Source: JAWRCU01 sp033542235 (GTDB lineage: Bacteria > Pseudomonadota > Alphaproteobacteria > Rhizobiales > Rhizobiaceae). From it: a DNA stretch of 64,000 nucleotides. The stretch lies in NCBI RefSeq assembly GCF_033542235.1, contig NZ_JAWRCU010000002.1:620001-684000 (forward strand). Direction: 5' to 3'. The notes beneath the pieces are model-generated. The model saw only the letters and a program-made list of their open reading frames with translations, did not search any database and was not told the origin of the DNA. A program made the position numbers and the translations under genes. Each line of letters starts with the position of its first letter. Position 1 is the stretch's first letter. This document shows positions 34,425 through 43,982 of this stretch, in pieces.

Positions 34425-35678
34425 CTAGTTGGGAGATAAGCTTCGTCCGAGCCGCAGTGCCCGCTGGTGACGGTACTCGAGGGCCATGCAGCCCCAGAGC
34501 ATGCCGAGCAGCATGTAGAAATGCCGCCAGTGGTCGGTATCGATGATCGTGCCGAGGAAGACGTGGCCGACGAAGACGACATAGACGCACAGCAGGTAAG
34601 GTTGCCATGGCCGATCGCGGAATAGCTGCCTGAAGCCTGCCGACAGCGTCCAGCCGATCATTGTTGCCCACGACACGAAGCCCAGCCAGCCATAATCCAT
34701 CAGCGCCTTCAGCCAGATGTCGTGCGTGTCCTCGCCATAGATGGTGCCGAACACCAGCGGGCCGATCCCGAACGGATGCTCGAGCGCCAGCTGGAAGCCG
34801 ATGACATAGCGGGCAAAGCGGCCGAGGCGGGCGCTGTCATAGTCCTGGGCGAGCTGGGCGCGGCTCAGGAAGAATTGGTCGACGCCGGGAATCTGCAGGA
34901 TGGCGACAATGGCAAGAAGCAGCAGTCCGACCGCGAGGACGCTCATCACCACGATGCGCAGCCTGAACATGCCGCTCGCGGTCTGCAGGAAAAGCCCGGC
35001 AATCAGCAGGATGGCCGCTGCCGCAAAGAGACCCCAGGCGCCTCGCGAGAAGGAGAAGAAGATGCCGCCGGCAAGAATGAGCAACGGTATTGCGTAGAGC
35101 GGCATGTTCGCAATCGAGCCAGTCATCAGCCGATAGAGCATGAAGATTGTGGGAAGGACCAGGAAGGGGCCGAACACGTTCGGGTCTTGGAAGGCGCCCG
35201 CTGCGCGATCGTAGCGCGTGAACGCTTCCGCGCCCGGAAAGGCATGAAAATAGCCTGCAATGCCCAGCGCCGCCGTGCAAACCGCAGCGAGGACCCATGC
35301 CCTGAAGATGACATGGAACAGATCCGGCTGCGCCTCGGTGACCGCAGCGAAGAAGACCGCGGTGAAGGCAAGGAAGAGCGAGACAGCCAGATAGAGCGGG
35401 GTATTGGCGAGATCCGCCATCTGCGTCATCGCAATCATGCCGCCGATATTGAAAACGACGAGCAGCACGAGCAGCGGCAGAACCGGCTTCGAAATGCGCA
35501 GCCCGAACAGCGCCCAGACCGCAATCAGCCCGGCCATGTAAAGCTCGTAGGGCGCCGGCTCGTTGAGCACGAAGCCCGACAGGAGCACGCCGAGCGAGAT
35601 CGCGCCGGTGGTGATCAGCGAAATCAGCTTGGCGTTGACCGCCGAGGCGGGGAGTGCGGGTGAGGCGGCTGCGCTCAA
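34425..35678 (-). CDS. O-antigen ligase/Wzy-like polysaccharide polymerase
   Basis: A 417-residue inner-membrane protein with about ten to twelve hydrophobic segments and the signatures of the O-antigen ligase family: a large loop containing SRAQLAQDYDSARLGRFARY followed by HPFGIGPLVFG, and HDIWLKALMDYGWLGFVSW. FSFSRGAWGLF is the usual mid-protein motif. It should polymerise exopolysaccharide repeat units in the periplasm. The TTG at 35678 is chosen as start because it overlaps the TGA of the preceding glycosyl-phosphate transferase gene (TTGA); an upstream GTG- or ATG-type start would run far into that gene. Confidence 0.82.
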   Translation of the reverse strand: MSAAASPALPASAVNAKLISLITTGAISLGVLLSGFVLNEPAPYELYMAGLIAVWALFGLRISKPVLPLLVLLVVFNIGGMIAMTQMADLANTPLYLAVSLFLAFTAVFFAAVTEAQPDLFHVIFRAWVLAAVCTAALGIAGYFHAFPGAEAFTRYDRAAGAFQDPNVFGPFLVLPTIFMLYRLMTGSIANMPLYAIPLLILAGGIFFSFSRGAWGLFAAAAILLIAGLFLQTASGMFRLRIVVMSVLAVGLLLLAIVAILQIPGVDQFFLSRAQLAQDYDSARLGRFARYVIGFQLALEHPFGIGPLVFGTIYGEDTHDIWLKALMDYGWLGFVSWATMIGWTLSAGFRQLFRDRPWQPYLLCVYVVFVGHVFLGTIIDTDHWRHFYMLLGMLWGCMALEYRHQRALRLGRSLSPN

Positions 35679-37216
35679 TACGCGTTCCCGGAGGTGAGCA
35701 GCCGGACCGGTGTCAGGAACATGATCTTGAGGTCGAGCCACAGCGACCAGTTCTCGATATAGAAGAGGTCGAATTCGGTGCGCTTCTTGATCTTCTCGTC
35801 GGTGTCGATTTCACCGCGCCACCCGTTGATCTGCGCCCAGCCGGTTACGCCGGGCTTGACGCGGTGGCGGGCAAAATAGCCGTCGACCACCTCGGTATAG
35901 AGCAGGTTCTGCGTCTGCGCGTATACGGAGTGCGGACGCGGGCCGACCAGCGAGAGCGAGCCGAACAGCGCGTTGAAGAATTGCGGCAGCTCGTCGATCG
36001 ACGTCTTGCGGATGAAGCGCCCGACGCGGGTTACGCGGGGATCGTTCTTGGTAACTGCATTTCTTGCCGTCGGATCCGACTGCTCGACATACATCGACCG
36101 GAACTTGTAGACCTCGACAACCTCGTTGTTGAAGCCGTGTCGCTTTTGCCGAAAGATCACCGGACCCTTGCTGTCGAGCTTGATGGCGATTGCAGTCGCC
36201 AGCATTACCGGTGAGAAGAGGACGATGCCGATCAGGCTGAAGACGATGTCGAAGGCGCGCTTGGCGACCGAATCCCAATCGTTGATCGGCTTGTCGAAGA
36301 TGTCGAGCATTGGCACCGAGCCGAGATAGGAATAGGAGCGCGGCCGGAAGCGCAACTGGCTCGAATGAGCCGACAGCCGGATGTCGACCGGCAGCACCCA
36401 GAGCTTCTTAAGGAGCGAAAGCACCCGCGTTTCGGCCGTGAGCGGGAGCGAGACGATCAGCATGTCGATCCGCGCGATGCGGGCGAATTCGATGAGCTCC
36501 GCGATATTGCCGAGCTTTGGATAGCCGGCCACGACCGGCGGCGAGCGCCGGTCGTCGCGGTCGTCGAAGATGCCGCAGATGCGGATGTCGTTGTCGGCCT
36601 GCATCTCGATCGAGCGGATCAGCGATTCCGCGGCCTTGCCGCCGCCGACGATCACCGCGCGGCGCTCGATGCGGCCGTTGCGCGTCCAGCGCCGGATCAT
36701 GCGCGACAGTATCAGGCGCAGTCCGAAGAGCAGGACGAAACCGGTGACGAACCAGCCTCCGAACCACAGTCGCGAGAAGTCGGACGAGACCTTCATGAAG
36801 AAGCCGGCAAGCGCGAGCAGCGCGAAAGCGCCCGACCAGACGAGTAGCAGCCGGCCTGCGGTCTGCACCGGCTTGAGCAGTGCCGACATCTGATAGCAGT
36901 CGGTGAACTCGAGCAGGATCACAGTGAGCAGCGAACTGCCGAAGATGATCGCCAGGTAGTGCCAGATAAGATGTGTAGTGACGCCGACATAGATGGTGCC
37001 GAGAACCAGGCCGGAAATGAACAGCAGGTTGAACTCGACGAGGCGAAGCACGCCGCTCACCATGACCGGCGACATCGTATCGCGGCGATATTGGCTGGCA
37101 ACCTGGCGCGCCACGCTGTTCAACGTCACGCTGCCCGTTTTCGCGGCGCCGGAATCGTCCTCGAACCTGCGGACCGCATCCATGGAAAAGCGAAGAGAGG
37201 GATCGATCTCGTTCAT
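35675..37216 (-). CDS. Exopolysaccharide-initiating polyprenyl glycosylphosphotransferase (WcaJ/PssY-like)
   Basis: A 513-residue enzyme that attaches the first sugar phosphate to undecaprenyl phosphate. Order: four or five N-terminal membrane helices (about 50-165), a nucleotide-binding-like domain (about 180-310, RRAVIVGGGKAAESLIRSIE), a further helix and the catalytic domain (about 325-510) with KRAFDIVFSLIGIVLFSPVM, YKFRSM, the TSIDELPQFFNALFGSLSLV segment, GPRPH, and KPGVTGWAQINGWRGE. All catalytic motifs are present. It is followed by the polymerase gene with overlap. The N-terminal region before the first helix is likely cytoplasmic. Confidence 0.93.
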   Translation of the reverse strand: MNEIDPSLRFSMDAVRRFEDDSGAAKTGSVTLNSVARQVASQYRRDTMSPVMVSGVLRLVEFNLLFISGLVLGTIYVGVTTHLIWHYLAIIFGSSLLTVILLEFTDCYQMSALLKPVQTAGRLLLVWSGAFALLALAGFFMKVSSDFSRLWFGGWFVTGFVLLFGLRLILSRMIRRWTRNGRIERRAVIVGGGKAAESLIRSIEMQADNDIRICGIFDDRDDRRSPPVVAGYPKLGNIAELIEFARIARIDMLIVSLPLTAETRVLSLLKKLWVLPVDIRLSAHSSQLRFRPRSYSYLGSVPMLDIFDKPINDWDSVAKRAFDIVFSLIGIVLFSPVMLATAIAIKLDSKGPVIFRQKRHGFNNEVVEVYKFRSMYVEQSDPTARNAVTKNDPRVTRVGRFIRKTSIDELPQFFNALFGSLSLVGPRPHSVYAQTQNLLYTEVVDGYFARHRVKPGVTGWAQINGWRGEIDTDEKIKKRTEFDLFYIENWSLWLDLKIMFLTPVRLLTSGNAY

Positions 37217-37350
37217 CGCGCGCTCGTCAAAATGCGCGCGTTCTCTAGCAAAAAGCGGCTAAGAAACCCTTGCAGCCTTCGTTCGAATGTTTACGGCGTC
37301 GCGCCGAAAGCTGGACGCCGGCTTTCGACAAAAGCAATGCGGAACAGAAA

Positions 37351-37396
37351 GCTAAAGCAAACCGCCTGATTTCCAGATCACCAAGTTTGCTTTAGC
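37351..37396. repeat. 12-bp inverted repeat at the end of the GT4 gene
   Basis: GCTAAAGCAAAC at 37351-37362 and GTTTGCTTTAGC at 37385-37396 are perfect inverted copies 22 bases apart. The right arm contains the stop codon of the glycosyltransferase gene (37392). Without a clear T-run it could be a weak terminator or a protein-binding site in the leader of the glycosylphosphotransferase gene. Confidence 0.6.
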
Positions 37397-38531
37397 GCTT
37401 TGTTCGATCGAGAACGCCGAAATAAACATCCTCGATGTGTTTGGCCATGACTGCCGCGCTGAAACGCGCGCTGAGCTCGTCCGCGCTTGGCATCAGGGAT
37501 CGATAACGGGATAGGTCGCCGGCGGCGGTCGCCATTGCCAGCGCGATCTGCTTTGCGACCGGCGGAACCAGGGCAGGGGAACGCGAACCCAGAATTTCGG
37601 GGATGCCGCCGACAGCGCTGACGATCATCGGCATCCCTGCCGCCAGCGCTTCCAGCACGATATAGGGCATCGCTTCGGCTCGCGACGGCACGACGATGAT
37701 TTCTGCGAGCGCGAAGGCCTGCCGCGCTTTCATGGGTTCGTAGAAGGCGACGCGATCAGCAAGCCCGAGCCTGGCGACCTGCTCCCTGTATTTTGGAAGA
37801 TCGTCGCCCGCACCCACCATGACGGCGCGAAGCTGTCGACCGACAAGCTTCTCCGCGCCTGCGAGCGCATCGATGAAAAGATCCGGGCCCTTGAGGTCGC
37901 GCATCATTCCTATGTAGAGGAAGTCCGCCGCGCCTGTCTGGGGCGGCACGACCTCGAACTCGGCCTCGCTGAGCCCGTTATAGACGAGGCTGTTCGGGAT
38001 CGGCGGCTCGCCGACCTTGCGCCGATAGGCGCGTCGCTCGTAGTCGGAGACGAACAGCAGATGGTCGGTGAAGCGGCTCATCAGCCGCTCGAGTCCGAAG
38101 AAGATCTTCCCTACCGATGTCGTCTCGTCATAGTGCAGGCTGCCGCCATGCGGCGAATAGAGGCGGGCCACGCGAGACCTTGAAACCCGCAACAGTGAGC
38201 CGAAAAGACGTGCATAGACGCCGCCCTTGGCGCCATGGCCGTGAAGCACGTCCGGCTGCAATTTTTTGATGATCCTGTAGGTACGCCAGGCGGAAGCGAT
38301 GTCGCCCGGGCCGATATGGCGCTGCATCGGCGTGCGGCGAATGCCGAGCTTGAGCATGCCCTCCATTTCCTGGAAGAGCCTCTCCTCATACGGGCCGCCG
38401 GTCGTGGAATCGCAGACGATCCCGACCTCATGACCGTCGGCGACCTGCGTTTCGGCAAGGTCGCGCACATGGCGGAAGATGCCGCCGACGGGGGAACGGA
38501 AGCAGTGGACAATACGGAGCTTCCTCGTCAC
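37392..38531 (-). CDS. Family 4 glycosyltransferase (GT-B fold)
   Basis: A 379-residue retaining glycosyltransferase. The N-terminal half has FRSPVGGIFRHVRDLAETQV, the usual acceptor-side glycine loop, and LHGHGAKGGVYARL. The C-terminal half has FLYIGMMRDLKGPDLFIDAL and the nucleotide-sugar EX7E motif in RAEAMPYIVLEALAAGMPMI. It should add a sugar to the lipid-linked repeat unit in the cytoplasm. It starts with GTG at 38531, nineteen bases after the Wza-like gene, so those two are cotranscribed. Confidence 0.88.
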   Translation of the reverse strand: MTRKLRIVHCFRSPVGGIFRHVRDLAETQVADGHEVGIVCDSTTGGPYEERLFQEMEGMLKLGIRRTPMQRHIGPGDIASAWRTYRIIKKLQPDVLHGHGAKGGVYARLFGSLLRVSRSRVARLYSPHGGSLHYDETTSVGKIFFGLERLMSRFTDHLLFVSDYERRAYRRKVGEPPIPNSLVYNGLSEAEFEVVPPQTGAADFLYIGMMRDLKGPDLFIDALAGAEKLVGRQLRAVMVGAGDDLPKYREQVARLGLADRVAFYEPMKARQAFALAEIIVVPSRAEAMPYIVLEALAAGMPMIVSAVGGIPEILGSRSPALVPPVAKQIALAMATAAGDLSRYRSLMPSADELSARFSAAVMAKHIEDVYFGVLDRTKR

Positions 38532-38550
38532 GGCAGGTTGCGACGCATGA

Positions 38551-39114
38551 TCAGAAAAGTCGTTCGCGCACGTAGATCGTATCGCCCGGCAGAAGCGGGT
38601 CGGAGGTGATTACCCGTCCGGTCATTACCTTTCCGTTGATGTCTCGCGTGACATCCACATCGCCCTGATAGGCGCGGGGCGAGAAGCCGCCCGCTGCCGC
38701 GATCGCCTTCTGCACGGTCATGCCTGGAACATAGGAATACTGGCCGGCCGCGCCGACCTCGCCCATGACGAAGATGGGCCGGTAGCGATCCATCTCCACT
38801 GTCACATCCGGATCGCGGAGATACCCGTTGCGCAGCTTCCCGGCGATCGCGCCTTCGAGCTGCTGCATGGTGTAGCCGCGCGCCGGCACGGCGCCGATCA
38901 GAGGGAAGGCGAGATAGCCGGACTGGTCGACACTATAGGTGTTGGTGAGGCTTTCCTGCTCGAACACCGTCACGCGCACGCGGTCGCCGGCTCCCAGCCG
39001 GTAAGGCTGGTTGAGCGCTTGATTGAATGCGGCGGGCGCCGGGCGATAACCGGAACAGCCGGCAAGCAGCGCGGCAACCAGGATAGCATTGAGCAGCAGA
39101 AAAAGGCGCTTCAT
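38551..39114 (-). CDS. Wza-like polysaccharide export lipoprotein
   Basis: A 187-residue lipoprotein with lipobox LLAGC near residue 20. A polysaccharide-export domain follows (PYRLGAGDRVRVTVFEQESL, SGYLAFPLIGAVPARGYTMQ) and one SLBB-like repeat (PIFVMGEVGAAGQYSYVPGM). This is the short rhizobial form (like ExoF or the short Wza proteins) lacking the C-terminal outer-membrane helix of enteric Wza. ATG 39114 is chosen over the adjoining GTG 39117. It is divergent from the Wzc-like gene, 245 bases away, and the two should act together in export. Confidence 0.9.
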   Translation of the reverse strand: MKRLFLLLNAILVAALLAGCSGYRPAPAAFNQALNQPYRLGAGDRVRVTVFEQESLTNTYSVDQSGYLAFPLIGAVPARGYTMQQLEGAIAGKLRNGYLRDPDVTVEMDRYRPIFVMGEVGAAGQYSYVPGMTVQKAIAAAGGFSPRAYQGDVDVTRDINGKVMTGRVITSDPLLPGDTIYVRERLF

Positions 39115-39359
39115 CACTCGACAGGACTTTCAAGCTCGAAGCCGGGTGTGGCCCGGCGCCTCGCGGATGGCCCGTTATCATCCTGTTAGGGTTAATGGCC
39201 GGTAAAGCGGCCGCAAGCGGGAGTTGCGTCGGCCGATGCGTGACCCGAGAGCCCGCGTTACCTGGCCGAAGCCAAATCGAGCAGTGCCTCCGGGCTCCTT
39301 AACTGCTGAGTTACCATACGGGTTTACGATGGGGTCGGACCGTGTAGGAGTACGAATGC

Positions 39360-41534
39360 ATGTCGGGTGGCTATGCGACTGCCAGCGACGTCGACGTTGA
39401 TCTGCGCAGGCTCTTCGGGAGCCTCGCGAGCAATTGGCGCCGTATTCTCGCCGTAGCATTGATCGCCACCGGCGCGGCCTTTGCCATCGCCTGGCTCGCC
39501 ACCCCGCTTTACAAGGGCGAGACGCGCATTCTTATCGAGACGCGTGAGTCGGTATTCACCCGGCCCAATGCGGGCACCGACGCCGACAAATCCGTCCTCG
39601 ACGAGGAGGGGGTGACCTCGCAGGTCGAGGTGATCACCTCGACCGACATCCTGAAGCAAGTCGCGCAAAGGCTTGACTTGTCTAAGCTTCCGGAATTCGA
39701 CGAGGCGGCGGACATGTCGCTGTTCAGCCGCGTCATGGTGATCGTCGGGCTGATGAACGATCCCAACGAGATCCCGCCCGAAGAGCGGGTGCTGAAGCGC
39801 TTTCGCGAGAAGCTGAAGGTCTATCGCGTCGAGAAGTCGCGCGTGATCGTCATCGAGATGTCTTCTGAGAATCAGGAGCTCGCCGCGAAGATCCCGAACG
39901 CAGTCGCGGACACCTATCTCGCCGTGCAGCGCGACGCCAAGCTGCAGTCGAACGCCGACGCAACGGAGTGGCTTGCGCCGGAGATCGCCGACCTCACGAA
40001 GCGGGTCAAGGACGCCGAAGCCAAGGTAGCCAATTTTCGTGCGCAATCGGACCTTCTGATCGGCCAGAATAATTCGGTGCTGGCGACGCAGCAGCTCTCG
40101 GAGATCTCCAGTGAATTGTCGCGGGTGCGCGCCAGCCGCGCCTCCGCAGAGGCGACTGCGGAAAGCCTGCGTGCGGCATTGAAGAGCGGTGCCTCGCTCG
40201 ACGCGCTGCCGGAAGTGCTGTCGTCCGAGCTGATCCAGCGGCTGCGTGAACGCCAGGTTCAGCTGAAGGCTGATATCGCCGACCTTTCCACCACGCTGCT
40301 CGATAATCATCCGCGCATCCGCGCGCTGCGCTCGCAACTCGCTGACCTCGATGCCCAGATCCGTGCCGAGGCTCAGAAGATCCTGAAGAGCCTCGAGACG
40401 CAGGCACAAACTGCGCAGTACCGCGAAAAACAGCTGATGACGGATCTCAATACGCAGAAGGCGGCGTCTGCGCAGGCGGGCGGCGACGAAGTCGAGCTGC
40501 GCGCTCTGGAGCGCGAGGCGGCAGCGCAGCGCGAGCTGCTCGAATCCTACCTGACCCGCTACCGTGAGGCTTCTTCGCGCAAGGATCGCAGCTACCTGCC
40601 GGCGGACGCCCGAATCTTCTCGCGCGCCGTCGTTCCGGCCGAACCCTATTTCCCGAAGATCATTCCGATCGTCAGCGCGGCATTCGTCGGCTCCTTGCTC
40701 GTCATGGCAATCATCACGCTGCTGCAAGAGCTCTTTAGCGGTCGCGCCATGCGCCCTGCCGCCGGCTCGCGATTCGAGCCGGTGCCAGAGGTCGAGATGC
40801 CGGCCGTGCGTGAGGAGCAGCCCGCGTCGGCAGAAGCATCACGACAGCCCGAAATCGTAACGGATGTCGTTTCGCCAGTTGCGAAGGCAGAGCCGGTCGA
40901 GCCGGAGCCCGCCGCACCGGCCGCTGCGCCAGGCATGGGCGAGATCAGCGTCGAGTCCGCGGCCGACAGGCTGATCGCCCGCGGTGCGGCGCGTGCGATC
41001 TTCGTCTCGCCGGAGGGTGACGAAGCGGCGGCGACGGCGGTGCTCGTGGCGCGCGAAGTAGCCGATGCAGGCCTGCGCGTTTTGCTCCTCGATCTCACCG
41101 CCTCCGGAGCGGCGTCTCAGCCGATGCTGGAAAGCGGCGCCTATCCCGGTGTCACCAACCTGCTTGCCTCGGAGGCGCAGTTCGCCGACGTGATCCACGC
41201 CGACCTCTATTCGGATTGCCACGTGATCCCGGTGGGCACCGCAGACCCGGTCCGCGCCATGCGCGCCGCAGACCGCTTGCCGATCATCATGGATTCGCTG
41301 ACGACCGCCTATGACGTGGTCGTCGTCGAATGCGGTCCCGCCGATCCCGAATCCATTGGACGGCTGGTCGGGTCAGGGACGGAGATCCTGGTGAGCGTGC
41401 TCGAAACCGACGACAGCACCGTGACTGAAGCCGCCAAGCGGCTCGAGGCGAACGGCTATGAGGGCGTGACGCTGGTCACGCCGGTTGGTTACGTGCCGCC
41501 GCGCCCACCATTGTCTGGCCGCAACGCAGCTTGA
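39360..41534 (+). CDS. Wzc/ExoP-like chain-length protein with degenerate kinase domain
   Basis: A 724-residue co-polymerase. Residues about 10-120 form the Wzz domain with the first membrane helix (ILAVALIATGAAFAIAWLA). A long coiled-coil follows (about 190-390), then PAEPYFPKIIPI and a second helix (IVSAAFVGSLLVMAIITLL). A Pro/Ala/Glu-rich linker leads to a C-terminal domain shaped like a BY-kinase. That domain lacks the GKS/T of Walker A (SPEGDEAAATA), lacks the DAD-like motif (LLLDLTASG), and has no tyrosine cluster at the C terminus. It is therefore probably not a kinase. TAGGAG precedes the ATG. Confidence 0.88.
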   Translation: MSGGYATASDVDVDLRRLFGSLASNWRRILAVALIATGAAFAIAWLATPLYKGETRILIETRESVFTRPNAGTDADKSVLDEEGVTSQVEVITSTDILKQVAQRLDLSKLPEFDEAADMSLFSRVMVIVGLMNDPNEIPPEERVLKRFREKLKVYRVEKSRVIVIEMSSENQELAAKIPNAVADTYLAVQRDAKLQSNADATEWLAPEIADLTKRVKDAEAKVANFRAQSDLLIGQNNSVLATQQLSEISSELSRVRASRASAEATAESLRAALKSGASLDALPEVLSSELIQRLRERQVQLKADIADLSTTLLDNHPRIRALRSQLADLDAQIRAEAQKILKSLETQAQTAQYREKQLMTDLNTQKAASAQAGGDEVELRALEREAAAQRELLESYLTRYREASSRKDRSYLPADARIFSRAVVPAEPYFPKIIPIVSAAFVGSLLVMAIITLLQELFSGRAMRPAAGSRFEPVPEVEMPAVREEQPASAEASRQPEIVTDVVSPVAKAEPVEPEPAAPAAAPGMGEISVESAADRLIARGAARAIFVSPEGDEAAATAVLVAREVADAGLRVLLLDLTASGAASQPMLESGAYPGVTNLLASEAQFADVIHADLYSDCHVIPVGTADPVRAMRAADRLPIIMDSLTTAYDVVVVECGPADPESIGRLVGSGTEILVSVLETDDSTVTEAAKRLEANGYEGVTLVTPVGYVPPRPPLSGRNAA

Positions 41535-41619
41535 GCGACGGCCCATCAGCGCTTCTTTGAAACGCACGCGGCACTACACACCCCGGCGGATGACGGCCGG
41601 ACGCTGATCTCAGCCAACT

Positions 41620-42828
41620 TCAGTCGTCCGCAGTTTCCGCCCGCGCTGCGGTCTTCTTCCTGAACGTCTTCACCAATTTCCAGGTCAGACGGTTGCTTTT
41701 GACAAAGGTCTTCAGCCGCGTCGCCCCGCGCATCGCGGCCGCATATGCCCGGCCCTTGACCGACAGCGGCACCAGCGCATTGAACTGGTGGATCTCGAGG
41801 TCGCACCACAGCCGTTTGTAGGGCTCGTCGCCGACGCTGAAGTCGTAGACGGACAACCCATCCCTGCAGGCCTCTTCGATATTGTCGAAGAACAGGAATT
41901 CTCCTGGGCTGGCGAATGCCATGTCATCGTCCGCTATCGCGCCGAACTCGCAGATGAGCCGGTCCGCGCAGCGGCTGGAGCCTGTAACCGCGCGGATCTT
42001 GCCGCAGACCTCGAGCCCGTGGAGCATGAAAGGCGGTTTCGGCTCCTTCAGCGCTTCAGCAAAGATGGTGCGGAAGAATGCCTGCACTTCCGGCTCTGCG
42101 AAAACATTGGCAATGCCTGCCTTGCGAAAGCGGACCTCCTTCATGGCGAAGAAGGCGTCGAGCAGCACGTTTGCTTCCGCTTCGGTCTTTGCTTCAATGC
42201 GTCGGAAGCCGCCTGCCGCTTCGAACTTGCGCATCTGCGAACGGTGTTTCTTGCGCTTGCGCTTACCGCTGGCACGGCCAAGCAGCGCCTCGAAGCCGCC
42301 CGTCAGGTCCACGGCAAGCGACAGGTTGGGGCTCTGAATATGCGGCAGAAGCAGGAGCGGATTGCGCACCCCGCCGATCCCTGCTGCCAGACGCTCCAAC
42401 GCAATGACGTCGATATCCGGCCGCGCCTTTCCGATCGCGGCGACGACCGCATAGATGTCGGCAGAGGTCGCGGCGTTCGCGAAGGCCGCGCTTACAGGCG
42501 GCATGTTGCCGTTGGCATGACGTCCGCTCATGAACGCCGCGACGCGCAACGGTCCCCTCCTGACGATTTCGAGCGCGACCGAAAATGCCGGCTGGCCATC
42601 ACGGGTGAGCGTCGCGACGATGACCTCCGGACGGAGGTTCTTCACCCAGCCTGTAATCCAGGTCGGGCTCTGCGACGGGGAGAAGACGCCCCGGCGGGCG
42701 AGATCGGCATAAGCGGCGAGCCCCGCTTCGGTTATCGACCCGACGCTGACTTCCGGTTCACTCTGCCTGGTGATCAGTTGCTGACGCAGTTCCGGCACGC
42801 TTTGAAGTGGAGCGGCCGTATCAACCAT
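41620..42828 (-). CDS. BioF2-like (GNAT-type) acetyltransferase
   Basis: A 402-residue protein of the BioF2/CelD-type acetyltransferase group found in exopolysaccharide and cellulose clusters. The core is GKRKRKKHRSQMRKFEAAGG, then AFFAMKEVRFRKAG and PPFMLHGLEVCGKIRAVTGS, ending with the SVYDFSVGDEPYKRLWCDLE segment typical of the group. It probably adds acyl groups to polysaccharide or a precursor. It is divergent from the deacetylase gene (95 bases) and faces the Wzc-like gene. Confidence 0.82.
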   Translation of the reverse strand: MVDTAAPLQSVPELRQQLITRQSEPEVSVGSITEAGLAAYADLARRGVFSPSQSPTWITGWVKNLRPEVIVATLTRDGQPAFSVALEIVRRGPLRVAAFMSGRHANGNMPPVSAAFANAATSADIYAVVAAIGKARPDIDVIALERLAAGIGGVRNPLLLLPHIQSPNLSLAVDLTGGFEALLGRASGKRKRKKHRSQMRKFEAAGGFRRIEAKTEAEANVLLDAFFAMKEVRFRKAGIANVFAEPEVQAFFRTIFAEALKEPKPPFMLHGLEVCGKIRAVTGSSRCADRLICEFGAIADDDMAFASPGEFLFFDNIEEACRDGLSVYDFSVGDEPYKRLWCDLEIHQFNALVPLSVKGRAYAAAMRGATRLKTFVKSNRLTWKLVKTFRKKTAARAETADD

Positions 42829-42923
42829 ACTTCAATCCTTCACGCGTAGCTTTCGGGGCGCCTAGCCGCTGCAGCAGCGCAATCCACTTACGCTGCAAGA
42901 CCTTACGGGCAAAAGGTGAAGGA

Positions 42924-43982
42924 ATGATCGACAGGGGGGAAGCGCTCCGGAAGCTGGCGCTCATCTTGGCCAGATTCTCGGGCCTTGCTCCGCTGGCGCG
43001 GCCATTCGCCTCCGGCATCGGCGCGATCCTGATGCTGCATCGCGTCACCGCGCACCCGCAAAAGCCGAACGGCGTCAATCGGCACCTCAATATCGCGCCG
43101 CATTTCCTCGACATTGTAATCGCGGATATGAAGCGCAGCGGCTATGTGTTCGTGTCGATCGACGAGGCGATCGACCGGATCGTCGCCAGGAAGCATACGG
43201 AGAAGTTTGCGACGATCACCGCGGACGATGCCTATCGTGACAACCTCACCGAGGCGTTGCCGGTTCTCGAGAAGCACGAGACGCCGATTACGATCTACGT
43301 CGCGCCTTCGTTGATCAACGGCACCTCCGATCTCTGGTGGGAGCTGGTCGAGGACATCGTGGCCGCTCGTGACTATATTTACCTGCCGACGGCGGATGGG
43401 CGGGTACGGCTCGACTGCTCGACCCCATCTCGGAAATGCGAGTCGAATGGCTTCCTCTTTGACTACCTCACACAGAAGGTGAGGGAGGAAGAGCAACGCG
43501 ATATCGTGCGCGGGCTTGCGGCGTCGGTGGGGGTCGATTACGAGCAGCCGCGCCGCGACACGCTGATGACCTGGGAGGAGGTGCGCACCGTTGCCGGCCA
43601 CCCGCTGGCCACCATCGGCGCCCACACGGTGAATCACTACAACCTCAAGCGGCTGTCGGAAGAGAAGGCCTACGGCGAAATGGCCGAATCCGCTGAGATC
43701 CTCAATTTCGAGCTCGGCGAAACGCCGCGGCACCTTGCTTATCCCTATGGTTATGCGACGGCCGTCTGCAAGCGCGAGGTGAGGCTCGCCAAGGCGGCCG
43801 GCTTCATCTCTGCGGTGACCACCCGGCACGGCGTGCTGCGCGCCGAGCATGCCGAGCATCTTCACGCGCTGCCGCGCATCTCCGTCAATGGCCGCTACCA
43901 GAACTTAGGCCATATCCGCACAATGCTGTCGGGGCTGACGACGCCGCTCGCCAATTCCGGCAAGATGCTGGTGACCGTGTAG
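42924..43982 (+). CDS. Polysaccharide deacetylase (NodB-like)
   Basis: A 352-residue carbohydrate esterase-4 type enzyme. The first motif is ITADDAYRDN (family TFDDGY), with both Asp kept. The second is IGAHTVNHYNL with the two metal His. A Pro-Tyr-Gly segment (HLAYPYGYATAVC) follows. It removes acetyl groups from amino sugars. The change of Gly to Ala in the first motif occurs in exopolysaccharide-linked members. AAGGTGAAGGA precedes ATG 42924. It follows the acetyltransferase in opposite orientation, so the pair may set the acetylation level of the polymer. Confidence 0.86.
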   Translation: MIDRGEALRKLALILARFSGLAPLARPFASGIGAILMLHRVTAHPQKPNGVNRHLNIAPHFLDIVIADMKRSGYVFVSIDEAIDRIVARKHTEKFATITADDAYRDNLTEALPVLEKHETPITIYVAPSLINGTSDLWWELVEDIVAARDYIYLPTADGRVRLDCSTPSRKCESNGFLFDYLTQKVREEEQRDIVRGLAASVGVDYEQPRRDTLMTWEEVRTVAGHPLATIGAHTVNHYNLKRLSEEKAYGEMAESAEILNFELGETPRHLAYPYGYATAVCKREVRLAKAAGFISAVTTRHGVLRAEHAEHLHALPRISVNGRYQNLGHIRTMLSGLTTPLANSGKMLVTV

